Shown piece by piece: positions 1 through 8,645 of a stretch of DNA of 64,000 bases. The translations under genes were made by a program, and so were the position numbers. The stretch comes from Bacteroides sp. (GTDB lineage Bacteria; Bacteroidota; Bacteroidia; Bacteroidales; Bacteroidaceae), in contig JAJQFD010000042.1 of NCBI GenBank assembly GCA_021201335.1, positions 310,001 to 374,000 of the forward strand. Reading direction: 5' to 3'. Positions within the stretch are counted from its first letter, which is position 1, and every line of letters begins with the position of its first letter. The notes under the pieces are model-generated. The model was not told the origin of the DNA, did no database searches, and saw only the letters and a list, made by a program, of their open reading frames with translations.

Positions 1-692
1 TTATTCAACTGGCTGGCCTGTCTCCGCTTCTTTTTAAGTTCGGCTTCGATTTCTTTTTGCCTCTTCTGCAACCCGGAAGCCAACTGGCGCTGAGCCTTTT
101 CCTGGGTGAGAAGCTTCTGTTGTTCGTGCTCACGTTCTCTGAGCAATCTCTCTTTGGATGCCCGGGTAGCGTGTAACTCTTCTTTCTTTTGATTTACCTG
201 TGTTTGTTTCGTCAGGATTTCCTGCCCTTGCAAACGCTGGTAAGTAGCATACTCGTTAACATACCGCAAACGGCGATAGGTTTGATTTAAATCTTGTGCA
301 GAGAATATAAAAAGGAGCTTTTCTTCAATTGTCTTATTCTTACGGAGATATTGCACAGAAGCTTCGTATTTCCTTTTTTTATCTCCGAGTTCAACTTCCA
401 GATCTCCCAGTTGTTTTTCCAGGTCACCGATTTCTTGGTTAATACTTTCCAGATCATCGGTCATGATCCTGATATAACGCTTCCGGGCATCAATCTGGCC
501 ATTAAGTGTAGCCAAGTTATTTAATGCCCCGGTTACATCTTTCCGGGTGCTTTTGAGTGTATTTTCTGATTCTTGTATCTCCTTCTGGAGCGTCAAACGC
601 TTCTTTTCCAGGTCTTTCAACCGCTTGCTGGATTGTGCAGACAGATCCACCACTCCTATACTACAGATCAATAGAAACAAAAGCCATCTCAT
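1..692 (-). CDS. EnvC-like M23 peptidase, N-terminal part (partial at window edge)
   Basis: This open frame is missing from the ORF track because it runs off the left edge. Translated from the ATG at 692 it begins MRWLLFLLICSIGVVDLSAQ, a clear Sec signal peptide. About 210 residues follow, rich in K, E, Q, R and L in heptad-like spacing, as in the coiled-coil region of EnvC/NlpD-type murein hydrolase activators; the M23 (LytM) domain would lie beyond the window. It is the last visible gene of the run dut, TPR, DUF4292, peptidase, 4 bp after the DUF4292 stop, so it is probably cotranscribed. Such proteins act in the periplasm on, or as activators of, septal peptidoglycan hydrolysis. The family call rests on the coiled coil, signal peptide and gene order; the catalytic domain is not seen. 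Confidence 0.75.
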   Translation of the reverse strand, partial: MRWLLFLLICSIGVVDLSAQSSKRLKDLEKKRLTLQKEIQESENTLKSTRKDVTGALNNLATLNGQIDARKRYIRIMTDDLESINQEIGDLEKQLGDLEVELGDKKRKYEASVQYLRKNKTIEEKLLFIFSAQDLNQTYRRLRYVNEYATYQRLQGQEILTKQTQVNQKKEELHATRASKERLLREREHEQQKLLTQEKAQRQLASGLQKRQKEIEAELKKKRRQASQLN

Positions 693-696
693 ACTA

Positions 697-1548
697 TTAT
701 CCTCTTATTTTTTCGATTAACTCGCTTAAACTGACAGGTTGGTATTTGGCAGGTATAGGAGAAGACGTCAACGTTTCTTTATCTACAGAAATACGTGAAA
801 GTTCAACTCCTATTTTATTACTTCTCTTTGGGTTTTTTAAAATGATCTGTAAGTCGGATGGGAAAGTGGTTTGTCCGGCGTTGATAAACCGGTCGTATTG
901 CCAGTTCATACTATACCCATTGGCCAGGATTGCCACTTCACTTGAAACAAGTCGGTTATTGCTAGTGGAAGTAACAAAAGAATATTTCAGTTCTTTTTCC
1001 TGTTTCGTTAAAAGCACACGTTCCGTATCTATAGCTGAGGCTTTGAAAGATGAAAAATCACGTTTCTTAAATTCTTTCTTGCCGGGCTGGAAGAAGGAAT
1101 TGGAGAAGAGAGCCTGCAAAGTATTAAAGTCAGCATAAGGGCCATACATCCGCCGTAAGTCATCTACAGATGCATCTGCATAACGCTTGTTTAAACGATC
1201 GATAATCAATACCCTGTCGGGAGATATTTCGATGCGCACCGCTTCAGAGCGAAGAATCGGTACTAAGAGAGAAATCTGTATAAGTTCATCCCGCTGCATC
1301 TTCAGATATCCATTCAGGTTGAGTTCACCTTTGCCAGACGGCATCGTCAGCTTCAACCGGGATGAAAATGAGTCATAAACGGGTGTATTGTCGATTACTG
1401 CTTCGAGTAACTGATCTCCCCGCAAACGAACACTTTCACCGCTATCAACACTTCCTGTTGCACTTTTAGAGGATTTACAACCGGCAAATGTAAACATCAA
1501 CATCACCATCAATGTTGCATATATAACTCTTATTTTTGTTTTACTCAT
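697..1548 (-). CDS. DUF4292 lipoprotein
   Basis: The track ORF starts at 1626, but the better start is the ATG at 1548. It gives a lipoprotein signal peptide, MSKTKIRVIYATLMVMLMF followed by the lipobox FAGC, and overlaps the stop of the upstream TPR gene by ATGA, which suggests translational coupling. The mature part of about 260 residues matches what I know of DUF4292, a Bacteroidetes outer-membrane-associated lipoprotein family, in its position between a TPR protein and an M23 peptidase. The long beta-rich middle resembles LolA/LolB-like lipid-binding folds, but that comparison is inference. Length is 283 aa. Molecular function is not established; a role in envelope assembly is suggested by its neighbours. 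Confidence 0.8.
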   Translation of the reverse strand: MSKTKIRVIYATLMVMLMFTFAGCKSSKSATGSVDSGESVRLRGDQLLEAVIDNTPVYDSFSSRLKLTMPSGKGELNLNGYLKMQRDELIQISLLVPILRSEAVRIEISPDRVLIIDRLNKRYADASVDDLRRMYGPYADFNTLQALFSNSFFQPGKKEFKKRDFSSFKASAIDTERVLLTKQEKELKYSFVTSTSNNRLVSSEVAILANGYSMNWQYDRFINAGQTTFPSDLQIILKNPKRSNKIGVELSRISVDKETLTSSPIPAKYQPVSLSELIEKIRG

Positions 1549-3287
1549 TCCGCAATATATTTTTTCTCCTTTATTTTTCGTTCCAATGTTTTCGATTCGC
1601 TTCCCATTTCCTGGGCCTGCTGCCAATATTCTATGGCCTTATCTGTATCGCCGGAATAGAAATAAATATCGCCGGCATGTTCAATAATTACATCGCTTTC
1701 TTCTCCGCCGTTCTGGAGAGCCATATCAATGTAGATACGTGCCTGAACATAATTTTCTTTCTCAAATAGAATCCATGCATAGGTGTCCAGATAGGTCGAG
1801 TTGTCAGGTTCTGCTTTGACGGTTTTATAAGACATTTCTTCTGCTTTATCCAAATCGGTTTTTTGCAGGGAAAGATAATAGGCGTAATTATTCAATACAC
1901 CCAGATTATCCGGATTATTCTGTAAAGCCGAATCATAGGCATGATAGGCTTTCTCATTTTCATCTTTGGAGTGATAGATATCCCCGATCATGTGGTAAAA
2001 GTCGGCAATAAGCTCTTTATCTTTCGAGGTTGTTTTCGGTGCTACCTCCAATGCTTTTTGGAAGACGCTCAATGCTTCATCCCAGTGCTCAAGCTGATAA
2101 TGTGCCAGTCCCAGATAAAAATAGAATTCGACAACATCCGGGTTGACTTCAATTCCAGGTTCACAGACGCGTACCACCATCTCCATGTCCTGCTTCCGGA
2201 GTGCTTGCCCCAATAAAGTCATCCGGGCCTGTGTATGGGCAGGTTCGAGCCGAAGAATGTGTTCCAATACCGGAATTGTTTCCTCCTGCATACCCCTAGA
2301 AATCAGGTATTGGGTATAAAGGACAGGAATCTCCACATCATCTTCCTTATCCTGTTCCATGATCCCCTCGAAAAGACGAATAATGCGCAGAGTGTCTGCG
2401 TTTTCCTGTTGTTGGATACGACCAATCAGTTGCCGCATAAGGGTAGTTTTGATAGTAACATCCAAATTATCATTCAGGAGCAGAGTATCTATCTGTGCAT
2501 CGTATAATTCCGGCTGACCTGTTTTCTCGTAATAGGCAGCCAGGGCATACAAAGCCTGCGGATTCTTGGGTTCAATCGATAGCACTTTCTGGTAGGTAGC
2601 ATAGGCTTTCTTCATTTCGTCATTCTGCATGTAGGCATCCCCCAGCATATTCAGATAACGCATATCCAATGGGTATTCTTTCACCAAGCCTTCAATTTCA
2701 TCAAAAGCTTTTTTGTTGTTCCCCATGAGCATATAAATACGGGATTTCTCCATGGTGAGCTGCTCGCTTTTGCCTAGCCTGTATTCCAGCGAATCAATGG
2801 TAGAAACCATTTTTTCATAATTCTGGGTTCTGTTGTATATGTCCAGCAGACCGAAAAAAGGTTCCTGCTTATCGGGAAAGCGCCGTACCATTTCTTCCAG
2901 CAATTGTGCTGCCTTCTCCATTTTGCCTTGTTGTTGGTAAACACTGGCCAGGGCCTGGCTATACCAGTAATTGTCTGGTTCAATACTTACGGCTTTTACC
3001 AAAGCATCTTCTCCCGCCCGCACCTGATTGAGCATAAAATAAAACTGGGCGATTTCATACAACGCCGAAGGAGCATCTGGTATGATGTTCAGACAATGTT
3101 TGTAGAGGTCAAATGCTTCAGCCAGGTTATTCTGAATTTTAAGACGTGTAGCTTCTAAAAAGAAATAGTTATATTTCCGTTGCTGTTCCACCTCATCATC
3201 GCTGGTTGTAAAAGAGCTGCATACTAAAAACATCACACAAAGTGGCAATACACTCTTCAAAAGCAGCTGATGGAAATTATATTTCAT
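1545..3287 (-). CDS. Exported tetratricopeptide-repeat protein
   Basis: A 580-residue protein with an N-terminal hydrophobic export segment (residues about 8-26). Most of the remainder is TPR-like helix pairs: recurring A-LY-(L)A-YY, AL--F-KALE-AP and A--YQK-L-I-P-NPQALYALA blocks can be seen from about residue 35 to the C-terminus. A cysteine near residue 23 lies in a weak lipobox context (LVCSS), so both lipid anchoring and simple periplasmic export are possible. It sits 32 bp downstream of dut and overlaps the next gene by four bases, so it is part of the dut operon. TPR proteins are scaffolds; the partner is unknown, though linkage to a DUF4292 lipoprotein and an EnvC-like peptidase points to cell-envelope assembly. 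Confidence 0.85.
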   Translation of the reverse strand: MKYNFHQLLLKSVLPLCVMFLVCSSFTTSDDEVEQQRKYNYFFLEATRLKIQNNLAEAFDLYKHCLNIIPDAPSALYEIAQFYFMLNQVRAGEDALVKAVSIEPDNYWYSQALASVYQQQGKMEKAAQLLEEMVRRFPDKQEPFFGLLDIYNRTQNYEKMVSTIDSLEYRLGKSEQLTMEKSRIYMLMGNNKKAFDEIEGLVKEYPLDMRYLNMLGDAYMQNDEMKKAYATYQKVLSIEPKNPQALYALAAYYEKTGQPELYDAQIDTLLLNDNLDVTIKTTLMRQLIGRIQQQENADTLRIIRLFEGIMEQDKEDDVEIPVLYTQYLISRGMQEETIPVLEHILRLEPAHTQARMTLLGQALRKQDMEMVVRVCEPGIEVNPDVVEFYFYLGLAHYQLEHWDEALSVFQKALEVAPKTTSKDKELIADFYHMIGDIYHSKDENEKAYHAYDSALQNNPDNLGVLNNYAYYLSLQKTDLDKAEEMSYKTVKAEPDNSTYLDTYAWILFEKENYVQARIYIDMALQNGGEESDVIIEHAGDIYFYSGDTDKAIEYWQQAQEMGSESKTLERKIKEKKYIAE

Positions 3288-3319
3288 CTTGTAGTTTTAA
3301 ATATCACTTTACACTTTTA

Positions 3320-3751
3320 TTAAACTCCGGTATGGCCAAAGCCACCGGCACCTCGCACAGTTTCATCCAGCACTTCAACCGATTCCCATTCTGCCTGTTC
3401 ATGGCGCGCAACGATCATCTGGGCGATGCGCTCACCGTCTTCAACAACAAATGCTTCGGAAGAAAGGTTGATCAGGATGACACAGATCTCTCCCCGGTAG
3501 TCGGCGTCAATGGTTCCGGGAGAGTTAAGCACTGTAATCCCCTTTTTAATAGCCAATCCGCTACGGGGGCGTACTTGAGCTTCATATCCTTGGGGCAATG
3601 CGATATATAATCCTGTAGGTATCAAACAACGCTGCAACGGCTCAAGTGTAACTGGTTGGTCCAGATTAGCACGCAAATCTACTCCGGCAGAGAGTTCGGT
3701 AGCATAAACAGGTAAAGGGTGTTTTGACTTATTTACAATTTGAATTTTCAT
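3320..3751 (-). CDS. dut: dUTP diphosphatase (dUTPase)
   Basis: A 143-residue trimeric-type dUTPase, which hydrolyses dUTP to dUMP and PPi, keeping uracil out of DNA and feeding dTMP synthesis. All five family motifs are visible in order: AGVDLRA near residue 22, PRSGLA near 62, [10 protein letters not shown] near 79 with the catalytic Asp and the uracil-contacting region, GERIAQMIV near 106, and the glycine-rich [10 protein letters not shown] tail at the C-terminus. Length is normal for the family. It is first in the minus-strand envelope operon and is divergent from dgt, another dNTP-pool enzyme, across about 190 bp. Confidence 0.97.
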   Translation of the reverse strand: MKIQIVNKSKHPLPVYATELSAGVDLRANLDQPVTLEPLQRCLIPTGLYIALPQGYEAQVRPRSGLAIKKGITVLNSPGTIDADYRGEICVILINLSSEAFVVEDGERIAQMIVARHEQAEWESVEVLDETVRGAGGFGHTGV

Positions 3752-3809
3752 AAAATTATTAATCTATGCTTTTGATGTGCGAAAATAACCATTTTAGGCC
3801 TATTTTCCG

Positions 3810-3817
3810 TACTTTTG
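3810..3817 (+). promoter_or_regulatory. Bacteroidetes -7 box upstream of dgt
   Basis: TACTTTTG matches the -7 consensus TAnnTTTG about 125 bp upstream of the dgt ATG. No convincing TTTG -33 box was found at the usual spacing, so the start site is a prediction. Confidence 0.4.
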
Positions 3818-3942
3818 CAGCCGTAAGTTTCTGAGTTTTTGAGTTTTTAAGTTTTCGAGACAGTATAAGATATAAACTTAAACAACTTATAACCCGCTAT
3901 CCGGCGGGAAACTCAACAGGAAATATTCAAAAACTTTAATGC

Positions 3943-5268
3943 ATGAAGTGGGAACAACTTATTTCGGCCAAGCGTTTTGGCATGGAGAATATTCACGAGG
4001 AACGTCAGGAAAACCGTTCGGAGTTTCAACGCGATTATGACCGACTGGTCTTTTCGGCCCCTTTTCGCCGATTGCAAAACAAAACACAGGTTTTTCCATT
4101 GCCAGGAAGTGTGTTCGTTCATAACCGTCTTACTCATAGCCTGGAAGTTTCCTGTGTAGGTCGTTCTCTCGGAAACGATGTAGCAAGAATAATTCTGTCT
4201 CAACGTCCGGAGCTACAACATTCCTTTTTTCCAGAGATTGGTTCCATTGTTTCTGCTGCCTGCCTGGCACACGATCTGGGCAATCCTCCTTTCGGCCATT
4301 CGGGCGAGCGGGCTATCTCTACTTTCTTTTCCGAAGGCAATGGAGGAGCACTGAAAGAAGAACTCACAGAAGAAGAGTGGCTGGACATTATTCATTTTGA
4401 AGGCAATGCCAACGCTTTCCGGCTACTCACTCATCAATTTGAAGGCAGAAGAAAAGGCGGCTTTGCATTGACCTATTCCACGCTGGCCTCTATTGTGAAA
4501 TATCCTTTCTGCTCGGGTCTGGCTGGAGAAAACTCAAAATTCGGGTTCTTTAAGACTGAAGAAGAAAGTTTCCGGATGATTGCCGATGAGTTAGGACTCC
4601 GAAAATTTCAGGAGAGTCCCTTAAAATATGCCCGTCACCCACTGGTATATCTGGTGGAAGCAGCGGATGATATTTGTTACCAGGTAATGGACATTGAAGA
4701 TGCTTATAAACTCAAAATCTTGACGCTTGAAGAGACGAAAGAATTGCTGATGAGTTACTTCAGCGAAGATCGAAAAGCAAGAATACGCAAAACCTGCAGT
4801 TACGTTACAGATGCAAACGAACAGATTGCTTATCTGCGCTCCTCGGTTATCGGCTTACTCATCCGGGAATGTACCCATGCTTTTGTTGAAAATGAGCAGA
4901 AAATACTCAATGGAGAATTTCCAAGTACTCTCATCAAAAACATTGCACCCCAGGCCCGGATAGCTTATCAGGAATCTGCCAAAGTATCTGCTTCGAGAAT
5001 ATACCGTTCGAAGGATGTTCTGGATGTTGAATTAGCCGGATTCAGAATCATTACCACCCTACTCGAACTGATGATCGAAGCCGTAAGATATCCTCACCGA
5101 ACCTATTCACAGTTACTGATTGACAGAGTTTCCGGTCAATATCATATCAACTCTCCTACTCTTTCGGGACGTGTACAGGCTGTACTGGATTATATCTCAG
5201 GCATGACGGACGTTTTTGCCCTGGACCTTTACAGGAAAATTAAAGGAAATAGTTTACCTGCTGTATAA
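3943..5268 (+). CDS. dgt: dGTP triphosphohydrolase
   Basis: A 441-residue HD-domain dNTPase that hydrolyses dGTP (and in some homologues other dNTPs) to deoxynucleoside and triphosphate. HD-superfamily metal ligands are visible: HNRLTHSLEVS near residue 60 (first His), then AHDLGNPPFGHSGE near 110 (HD pair and the following His), and a later D in VEAADDICYQVMDIEDA near 240. The start at MKWEQLISAKRFG matches the family N-terminus with ENRSEFQRDYDRLVFSAPFRRLQ soon after. It is divergent from dut, so two enzymes controlling dNTP pools lie back to back. The following 1.1 kb has no convincing gene. Confidence 0.93.
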   Translation: MKWEQLISAKRFGMENIHEERQENRSEFQRDYDRLVFSAPFRRLQNKTQVFPLPGSVFVHNRLTHSLEVSCVGRSLGNDVARIILSQRPELQHSFFPEIGSIVSAACLAHDLGNPPFGHSGERAISTFFSEGNGGALKEELTEEEWLDIIHFEGNANAFRLLTHQFEGRRKGGFALTYSTLASIVKYPFCSGLAGENSKFGFFKTEEESFRMIADELGLRKFQESPLKYARHPLVYLVEAADDICYQVMDIEDAYKLKILTLEETKELLMSYFSEDRKARIRKTCSYVTDANEQIAYLRSSVIGLLIRECTHAFVENEQKILNGEFPSTLIKNIAPQARIAYQESAKVSASRIYRSKDVLDVELAGFRIITTLLELMIEAVRYPHRTYSQLLIDRVSGQYHINSPTLSGRVQAVLDYISGMTDVFALDLYRKIKGNSLPAV

Positions 5269-5826
5269 AAAAAATCACTCACACTCACTTGAGGGGGTAT
5301 GGGGGAGTAATTTTATTTATTTCTCTTTTACTTTAATTTTGTGCCGCCGCTGTGTCACTACTGTGCCCTTTGCTGTGTCACTAAAAGAGCTAACAGTATA
5401 TAAAACAGTGAATTACCTGTGTCATTTGCTGTGCCGGTATCCAATCTCTATTGGAATGGCTCTTTCTTCACTCCTTCATTCTGCGTCCTCAATACTCTAT
5501 AGATATACTCGATAAATATAGGCGGTGCCTCAATCACGCCCTTATACGAAACATGCTTCGCAACCGCTAAAAGTCTGGGCTTCCTCTATTATGCGCAAAA
5601 CGAATTTATGAGAAAGACAAAAGACGACACAAAATTACAAACTGTTAGCCGAATAAGCAAATTTTTAAGCGATATATTTGAGCCGAATATGGATAAAAAA
5701 TGCGCTCTGAATGCAGTGAGGGTGAGGTTAAGCCTACCGCAATTTACTCTAAATAGAACCGGCATCCAACGCGAATGTAACCGGATTTGTATCGGAAATG
5801 AAGTTCTTTCTGATGGTAAAGTTTGC
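5269..5826. other. Gene-free stretch after dgt
   Basis: Over 500 bp with no ORF that resembles a protein family. The small track ORFs here lack ribosome-binding context and recognisable composition. TGTGTCA occurs three times (5351, 5374, 5418) and CTGTGCC twice, giving a loosely repetitive look; this may be a remnant of an inserted element, but no transposase or terminal repeat can be identified. Confidence 0.4.
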
Positions 5827-5914
5827 AGAGTAGGCATGGTGCACGTGGAGACTAAGCCTATCGTACATGCAGACTAAGCCTAGCGTACCGGAAGAGTATG
5901 CGTGAAGTATTACC
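5827..5914. repeat. 22-bp-phased tandem repeat, GCCTATCGT class
   Basis: AGACTAAGCCTA occurs at 5849 and again at 5871, exactly 22 bp apart, with 18 of 22 positions identical between the two units. Degenerate units beginning AGAGTA lie one period to either side, at 5827 and 5893. The core GCCTATCGTACATGC recurs nearly unchanged near 38.73 kb (GCCTATCGTGCGTGC), also in 22-bp phase. No protein explanation was found. Confidence 0.6.
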
Positions 5915-5928
5915 CAGAACGGATTGCA

Positions 5929-6306
5929 TACATATAACCATGAGATGCATATCTCGTGGAGATTATGGTAGAACCAGATAAGGATCCCTGAAAAGGGCCA
6001 ATAAACATTCTTCTTTATCTCTTCCGGAGCTGAGTTGATAGGAGCCAGCCAGTTAGTACGGGATATATATCCAGTCATGGTCGGAAGATTTTAAGACGTT
6101 AAAATCTGTAAGAAATCCCGCAGGGATTACATGGGCATAACCGTGGGATGGACATCCCACGGGATAGGATATAGAATAATCCCGTGAGCTACGAATAGTG
6201 GGTCAATAACACATTTACCTCCTATTGGGGCTGTGAGAGTAGAGTCGGGTTATCTGTTTCCACGGGATTACATCCCGTGGTTATGCATATAAAATCCCTC
6301 CGGGAT
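5929..6306. repeat. Cluster of REP-like palindromes
   Basis: Five hairpins lie in under 400 bp: 5938-5959 (CCATGAGAT/ATCTCGTGG), 6114-6128 (AATCCC/GGGATT), 6141-6162 (CCGTGGGAT/ATCCCACGG, perfect 9-bp stem), 6260-6280 (CCACGGGAT/ATCCCGTGG, perfect 9-bp stem) and 6294-6306 (ATCCC/GGGAT). The copies at 6141 and 6260 are the same element in opposite orientation, each flanked on the outer side by CATAAC or its complement. The arrangement resembles bacterial interspersed palindromic mosaics. No transposase is present in the window. Confidence 0.65.
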
Positions 6307-6400
6307 AGGGAGTTAGTTCGTTAATGACGACTCTGAGCTAAATATGACAGGCTTACAGCCTTGAAATACTTAATTCTTAGTACAACAGTAACGAGAATTG

Positions 6401-7423
6401 TTATTCGTTCTCGTTCTTAGATTTGTAAAACACCTTATTCGCTCCGGATGTAATCTTGCAATCATGTGGATCGTTTTTCACGAAAGACTCGATATGTCTC
6501 ATTCGTTTTTCTTCCAGAATCTCGTCGACGGCAATCAGTATGCCTGTTTCTTCCACATCACCGAAACCATAATTAATGGCCGTACCAAACATGCGCATGG
6601 TTGGGCTTAATCCCATATAAGCATTTACCAGCGGCGGTATATTATATCCCAGCTTACGGATTTCTCCGTTTAAGATCCGGTAATCGTCTTTAAATGTATC
6701 TTTATTGAATAGCTCAGCCAATTTGTATTCGTCTGATCCTAATACCAAAGGCCGTAAGGGGGTAATCAGATTATCTTTGTCCATGAAATGCTTCTTCAGG
6801 AAGTATAAAATCATATCTCTTCCCTGCGGATGATAACTGGGATACATGGTAACTTTTCCAAAGAAGTATTTTACATCCGGCATAATAACCGTTAACGCAC
6901 CCAATCCATCCCAAAGATTATCTAATGCGAAAAGTCCTTTACTGCCAGCCCGGGAAGATTGATATTCGAGCGTCACAAAAGAACGCCCCAGTTCAATCGT
7001 AACCGGCAGGTATTCTTTGATAAACATTTCCGAAAAGTGAAACATGTGTGCAGTAGCCAGAATGGGATGTCCTTCTTCATCAAACCGGACGTCTTTTCCC
7101 AGGATGTAGCGATAACCACCCAGAATTTCTTCTGCTTCCGGATTCCATACAATCAACTGTTTGTAAGGATTGTCCATCGTATCATATTCGTCTATATCTA
7201 ATGGTTCGCCTGTACCACCACCTGCTTCGCGAAAAACGATCTCTCTTAAACGACCTATTTCGCGCATGATGTTGGGCGAATCATGAGAAGTGATAATGTA
7301 AATGTGATTATGACTTTTATTCGTCATTCTCAGACGTTTATCCTCCGTCAACTCGGCTTTAATTAGCTCTTTGCTAACCGGTGGTATGATTTCTTTGTTA
7401 ACCGGTGGTATGATCTCTTCCAT
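6401..7423 (-). CDS. glsB: Glycine N-acyltransferase for glycine-lipid synthesis (GlsB-like, GNAT/OlsB family)
   Basis: A 340-residue protein of the OlsB/hemolysin-like GNAT family. Typical parts are LREIVFREAGGGTGEPLDIDEYD near residue 63 and ILGGYRYILG near 100, as in N-acyltransferases that attach a 3-hydroxyacyl chain from ACP to an amino acid. In Bacteroides thetaiotaomicron the homologous GlsB, with GlsA, makes glycine lipids. Here it lies 6 bp downstream of the glsA-like gene, matching that pairing. The N-terminus holds an octapeptide duplication (EIIPPVNK / EIIPPVSK) encoded by a 24-bp tandem repeat ahead of the conserved region; an alternative start is the Met near residue 33, which would drop this tail. 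Product assignment is by family and operon context. Confidence 0.85.
   Translation of the reverse strand: MEEIIPPVNKEIIPPVSKELIKAELTEDKRLRMTNKSHNHIYIITSHDSPNIMREIGRLREIVFREAGGGTGEPLDIDEYDTMDNPYKQLIVWNPEAEEILGGYRYILGKDVRFDEEGHPILATAHMFHFSEMFIKEYLPVTIELGRSFVTLEYQSSRAGSKGLFALDNLWDGLGALTVIMPDVKYFFGKVTMYPSYHPQGRDMILYFLKKHFMDKDNLITPLRPLVLGSDEYKLAELFNKDTFKDDYRILNGEIRKLGYNIPPLVNAYMGLSPTMRMFGTAINYGFGDVEETGILIAVDEILEEKRMRHIESFVKNDPHDCKITSGANKVFYKSKNENE
7376..7423 (-). repeat. 24-bp tandem duplication at the 5' end of glsB
   Basis: Two adjacent 24-bp units encode EEIIPPVN-K and EIIPPVS-K; about 22 of 24 positions agree. The repeat is in frame, so a change in copy number would add or remove eight residues without a frameshift. 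Confidence 0.8.
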
Positions 7424-7429
7424 ATATAT

Positions 7430-8281
7430 CTATTTATCCTCTCCTTGTTCCTTGAGTTTGTATACTTCTTCTTTGACGATCGCCGCCCATTCGCGCGGAG
7501 TCTTAGTTTTGTCAAATGTTTGCCAAGGGATAGGTTTTCCAAAAATAACTGTAAATGTTTTATGTCTGTTTTTAAACATTTCATCTGCCAGGTATAGCAT
7601 TGCGATATTAAATTTTATCCGCAAAGTTTTGCATAAATTAGCCAGATTATAAAAAAAGTCCGAATTTCGTCCTTCAAAGTAAACAGGCACAACATCTCGT
7701 TGCGTTTGAACGCTTTTCACTATAAATGTTTTCGACCAGTCCAGGTCTTTAATATCTTTATTCTTTTGTCTGCGCGAACATAAACCGGCAGGAAACATAA
7801 TCAATTGGTTGTCCGAATGAAATCCAGCTTCAACCATGGCCGGAAAGTCCTTACTTTGCTTTCCCGTTTTATTAATGGGTATAAAAAGAGGAGCCAATCC
7901 TCTCACATTCATCAACAAGTCATTCACGAGGTATTTTACTTTGCCCTCATAATGCTTGCCTAATATATATCCAAGCGCTACACCGTCTTGTCCACCCAAA
8001 GGGTGATTAGATACAAATGTAAATAACCTGCTTTTATCATCACCCAGGTTTTCGAGCCCTTTTACCTCTACGGTTGTATCAAGAAACCCCATACAGGCTT
8101 CTAAAAACGGCACTCCGGGTTCTACATCCTTCGATTCATTTAAAAAGACGTTAATCTCTTCCTGATGTACTATCTTTTTGAGATAGGAGATCAAAAATTT
8201 GGGAACATATTTATAATGCATCGGTGCTTTCGTCCGAATCACATTATCTATGTCTATTAAAAATAAAGAATCGTCGGCCAT
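7430..8281 (-). CDS. glsA: Glycine-lipid O-acyltransferase (GlsA-like, PlsC family)
   Basis: A 283-residue acyltransferase of the PlsC/OlsA type. The acyltransferase signature appears as SNHPLGGQD near residue 90 (HxxxxD type), with a later substrate-side block IMFPAGLCSRR near 161. In B. thetaiotaomicron GlsA adds the second, ester-linked acyl chain to the N-acyl glycine made by GlsB. The gene precedes glsB with a 6-bp gap and has its own promoter-like sequence at 8302-8333. It probably acts at the inner face of the inner membrane; no obvious transmembrane helix is seen. A general lysophospholipid acyltransferase role is possible, but pairing with the OlsB-like gene favours glycine lipids. 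Confidence 0.85.
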   Translation of the reverse strand: MADDSLFLIDIDNVIRTKAPMHYKYVPKFLISYLKKIVHQEEINVFLNESKDVEPGVPFLEACMGFLDTTVEVKGLENLGDDKSRLFTFVSNHPLGGQDGVALGYILGKHYEGKVKYLVNDLLMNVRGLAPLFIPINKTGKQSKDFPAMVEAGFHSDNQLIMFPAGLCSRRQKNKDIKDLDWSKTFIVKSVQTQRDVVPVYFEGRNSDFFYNLANLCKTLRIKFNIAMLYLADEMFKNRHKTFTVIFGKPIPWQTFDKTKTPREWAAIVKEEVYKLKEQGEDK

Positions 8282-8301
8282 TTTTAATAATATACGATTT
8301 G

Positions 8302-8333
8302 CAAATGTAGTGCAACTTTTTAATTTATCACAA
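8302..8333 (-). promoter_or_regulatory. Promoter of glsA-glsB
   Basis: On the minus strand TACATTTG (plus 8302-8309) fits the -7 box TAnnTTTG. A TTG, the minimal -33 element, lies 21 bp upstream (plus 8331-8333). The box is 20 bp ahead of the glsA ATG. Confidence 0.6.
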
Positions 8334-8399
8334 TAAATAAGTGTGAAATTGGATAAACATCCGCTAAGAAGCTAGCTGTAGGTCAATAACCAGTATACT

Positions 8400-8645
8400 A
8401 AAAAAACGTGCACCGCATGTTGGATACGGTGCACGTTGAAATAATTGATAAGCTTCTGATATCGAAGCTGAATATAGCACTGATTTTAATTATAGAGTTG
8501 TTAGTTACACAACCGACAAATCCATAATTTTTCGGGTAGTAGTAGTATCGCGTCTTATTTGTTACACAGTTATTTCTTAAAAGAGATCCTAAATCAGTGT
8601 TACATTTCCGGCTGCAAGATAGCACTTATATAGCTTGCAGTGAAA
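8400..8645 (-). ncRNA. Candidate small RNA or orphan transcript, minus strand
   Basis: A strong hairpin with 11-bp arms at 8405-8415/8427-8437 is followed on the minus strand by a run of six T, as in an intrinsic terminator, yet no minus-strand gene lies upstream of it. A second hairpin (CTGCAAG/CTTGCAG, 8612-8640) could cap the 5' end of a transcript of about 240 nt. The upstream -7 candidate AAATTTTG is one base off consensus and has no -33 partner. The 75-codon ORF inside shows no protein-like features. Confidence 0.25.
8405..8437 (-). terminator. Intrinsic terminator hairpin (minus strand)
   Basis: AACGTGCACCG pairs perfectly with CGGTGCACGTT around an 11-nt loop; on the minus strand the stem is followed by a T tract (plus strand shows six or more A just left of it). 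It could also be a dyad binding site. Confidence 0.55.

Noticed and set aside
5216-6078. Small ORFs 5216-5515, 5608-5877 and 5749-6078 as genes
   Set aside because: They lie across repeat sequences, show no protein-family features or start context, and two of them overlap on opposite strands.
5269-6400. Insertion sequence or prophage remnant
   Set aside because: No transposase, integrase, target duplication or terminal repeat could be identified; only palindromes and short repeats are visible.
8398-8625. 75-codon minus-strand ORF as a protein
   Set aside because: It ends inside the terminator hairpin and has no protein-like composition; an RNA explanation was kept at low confidence.
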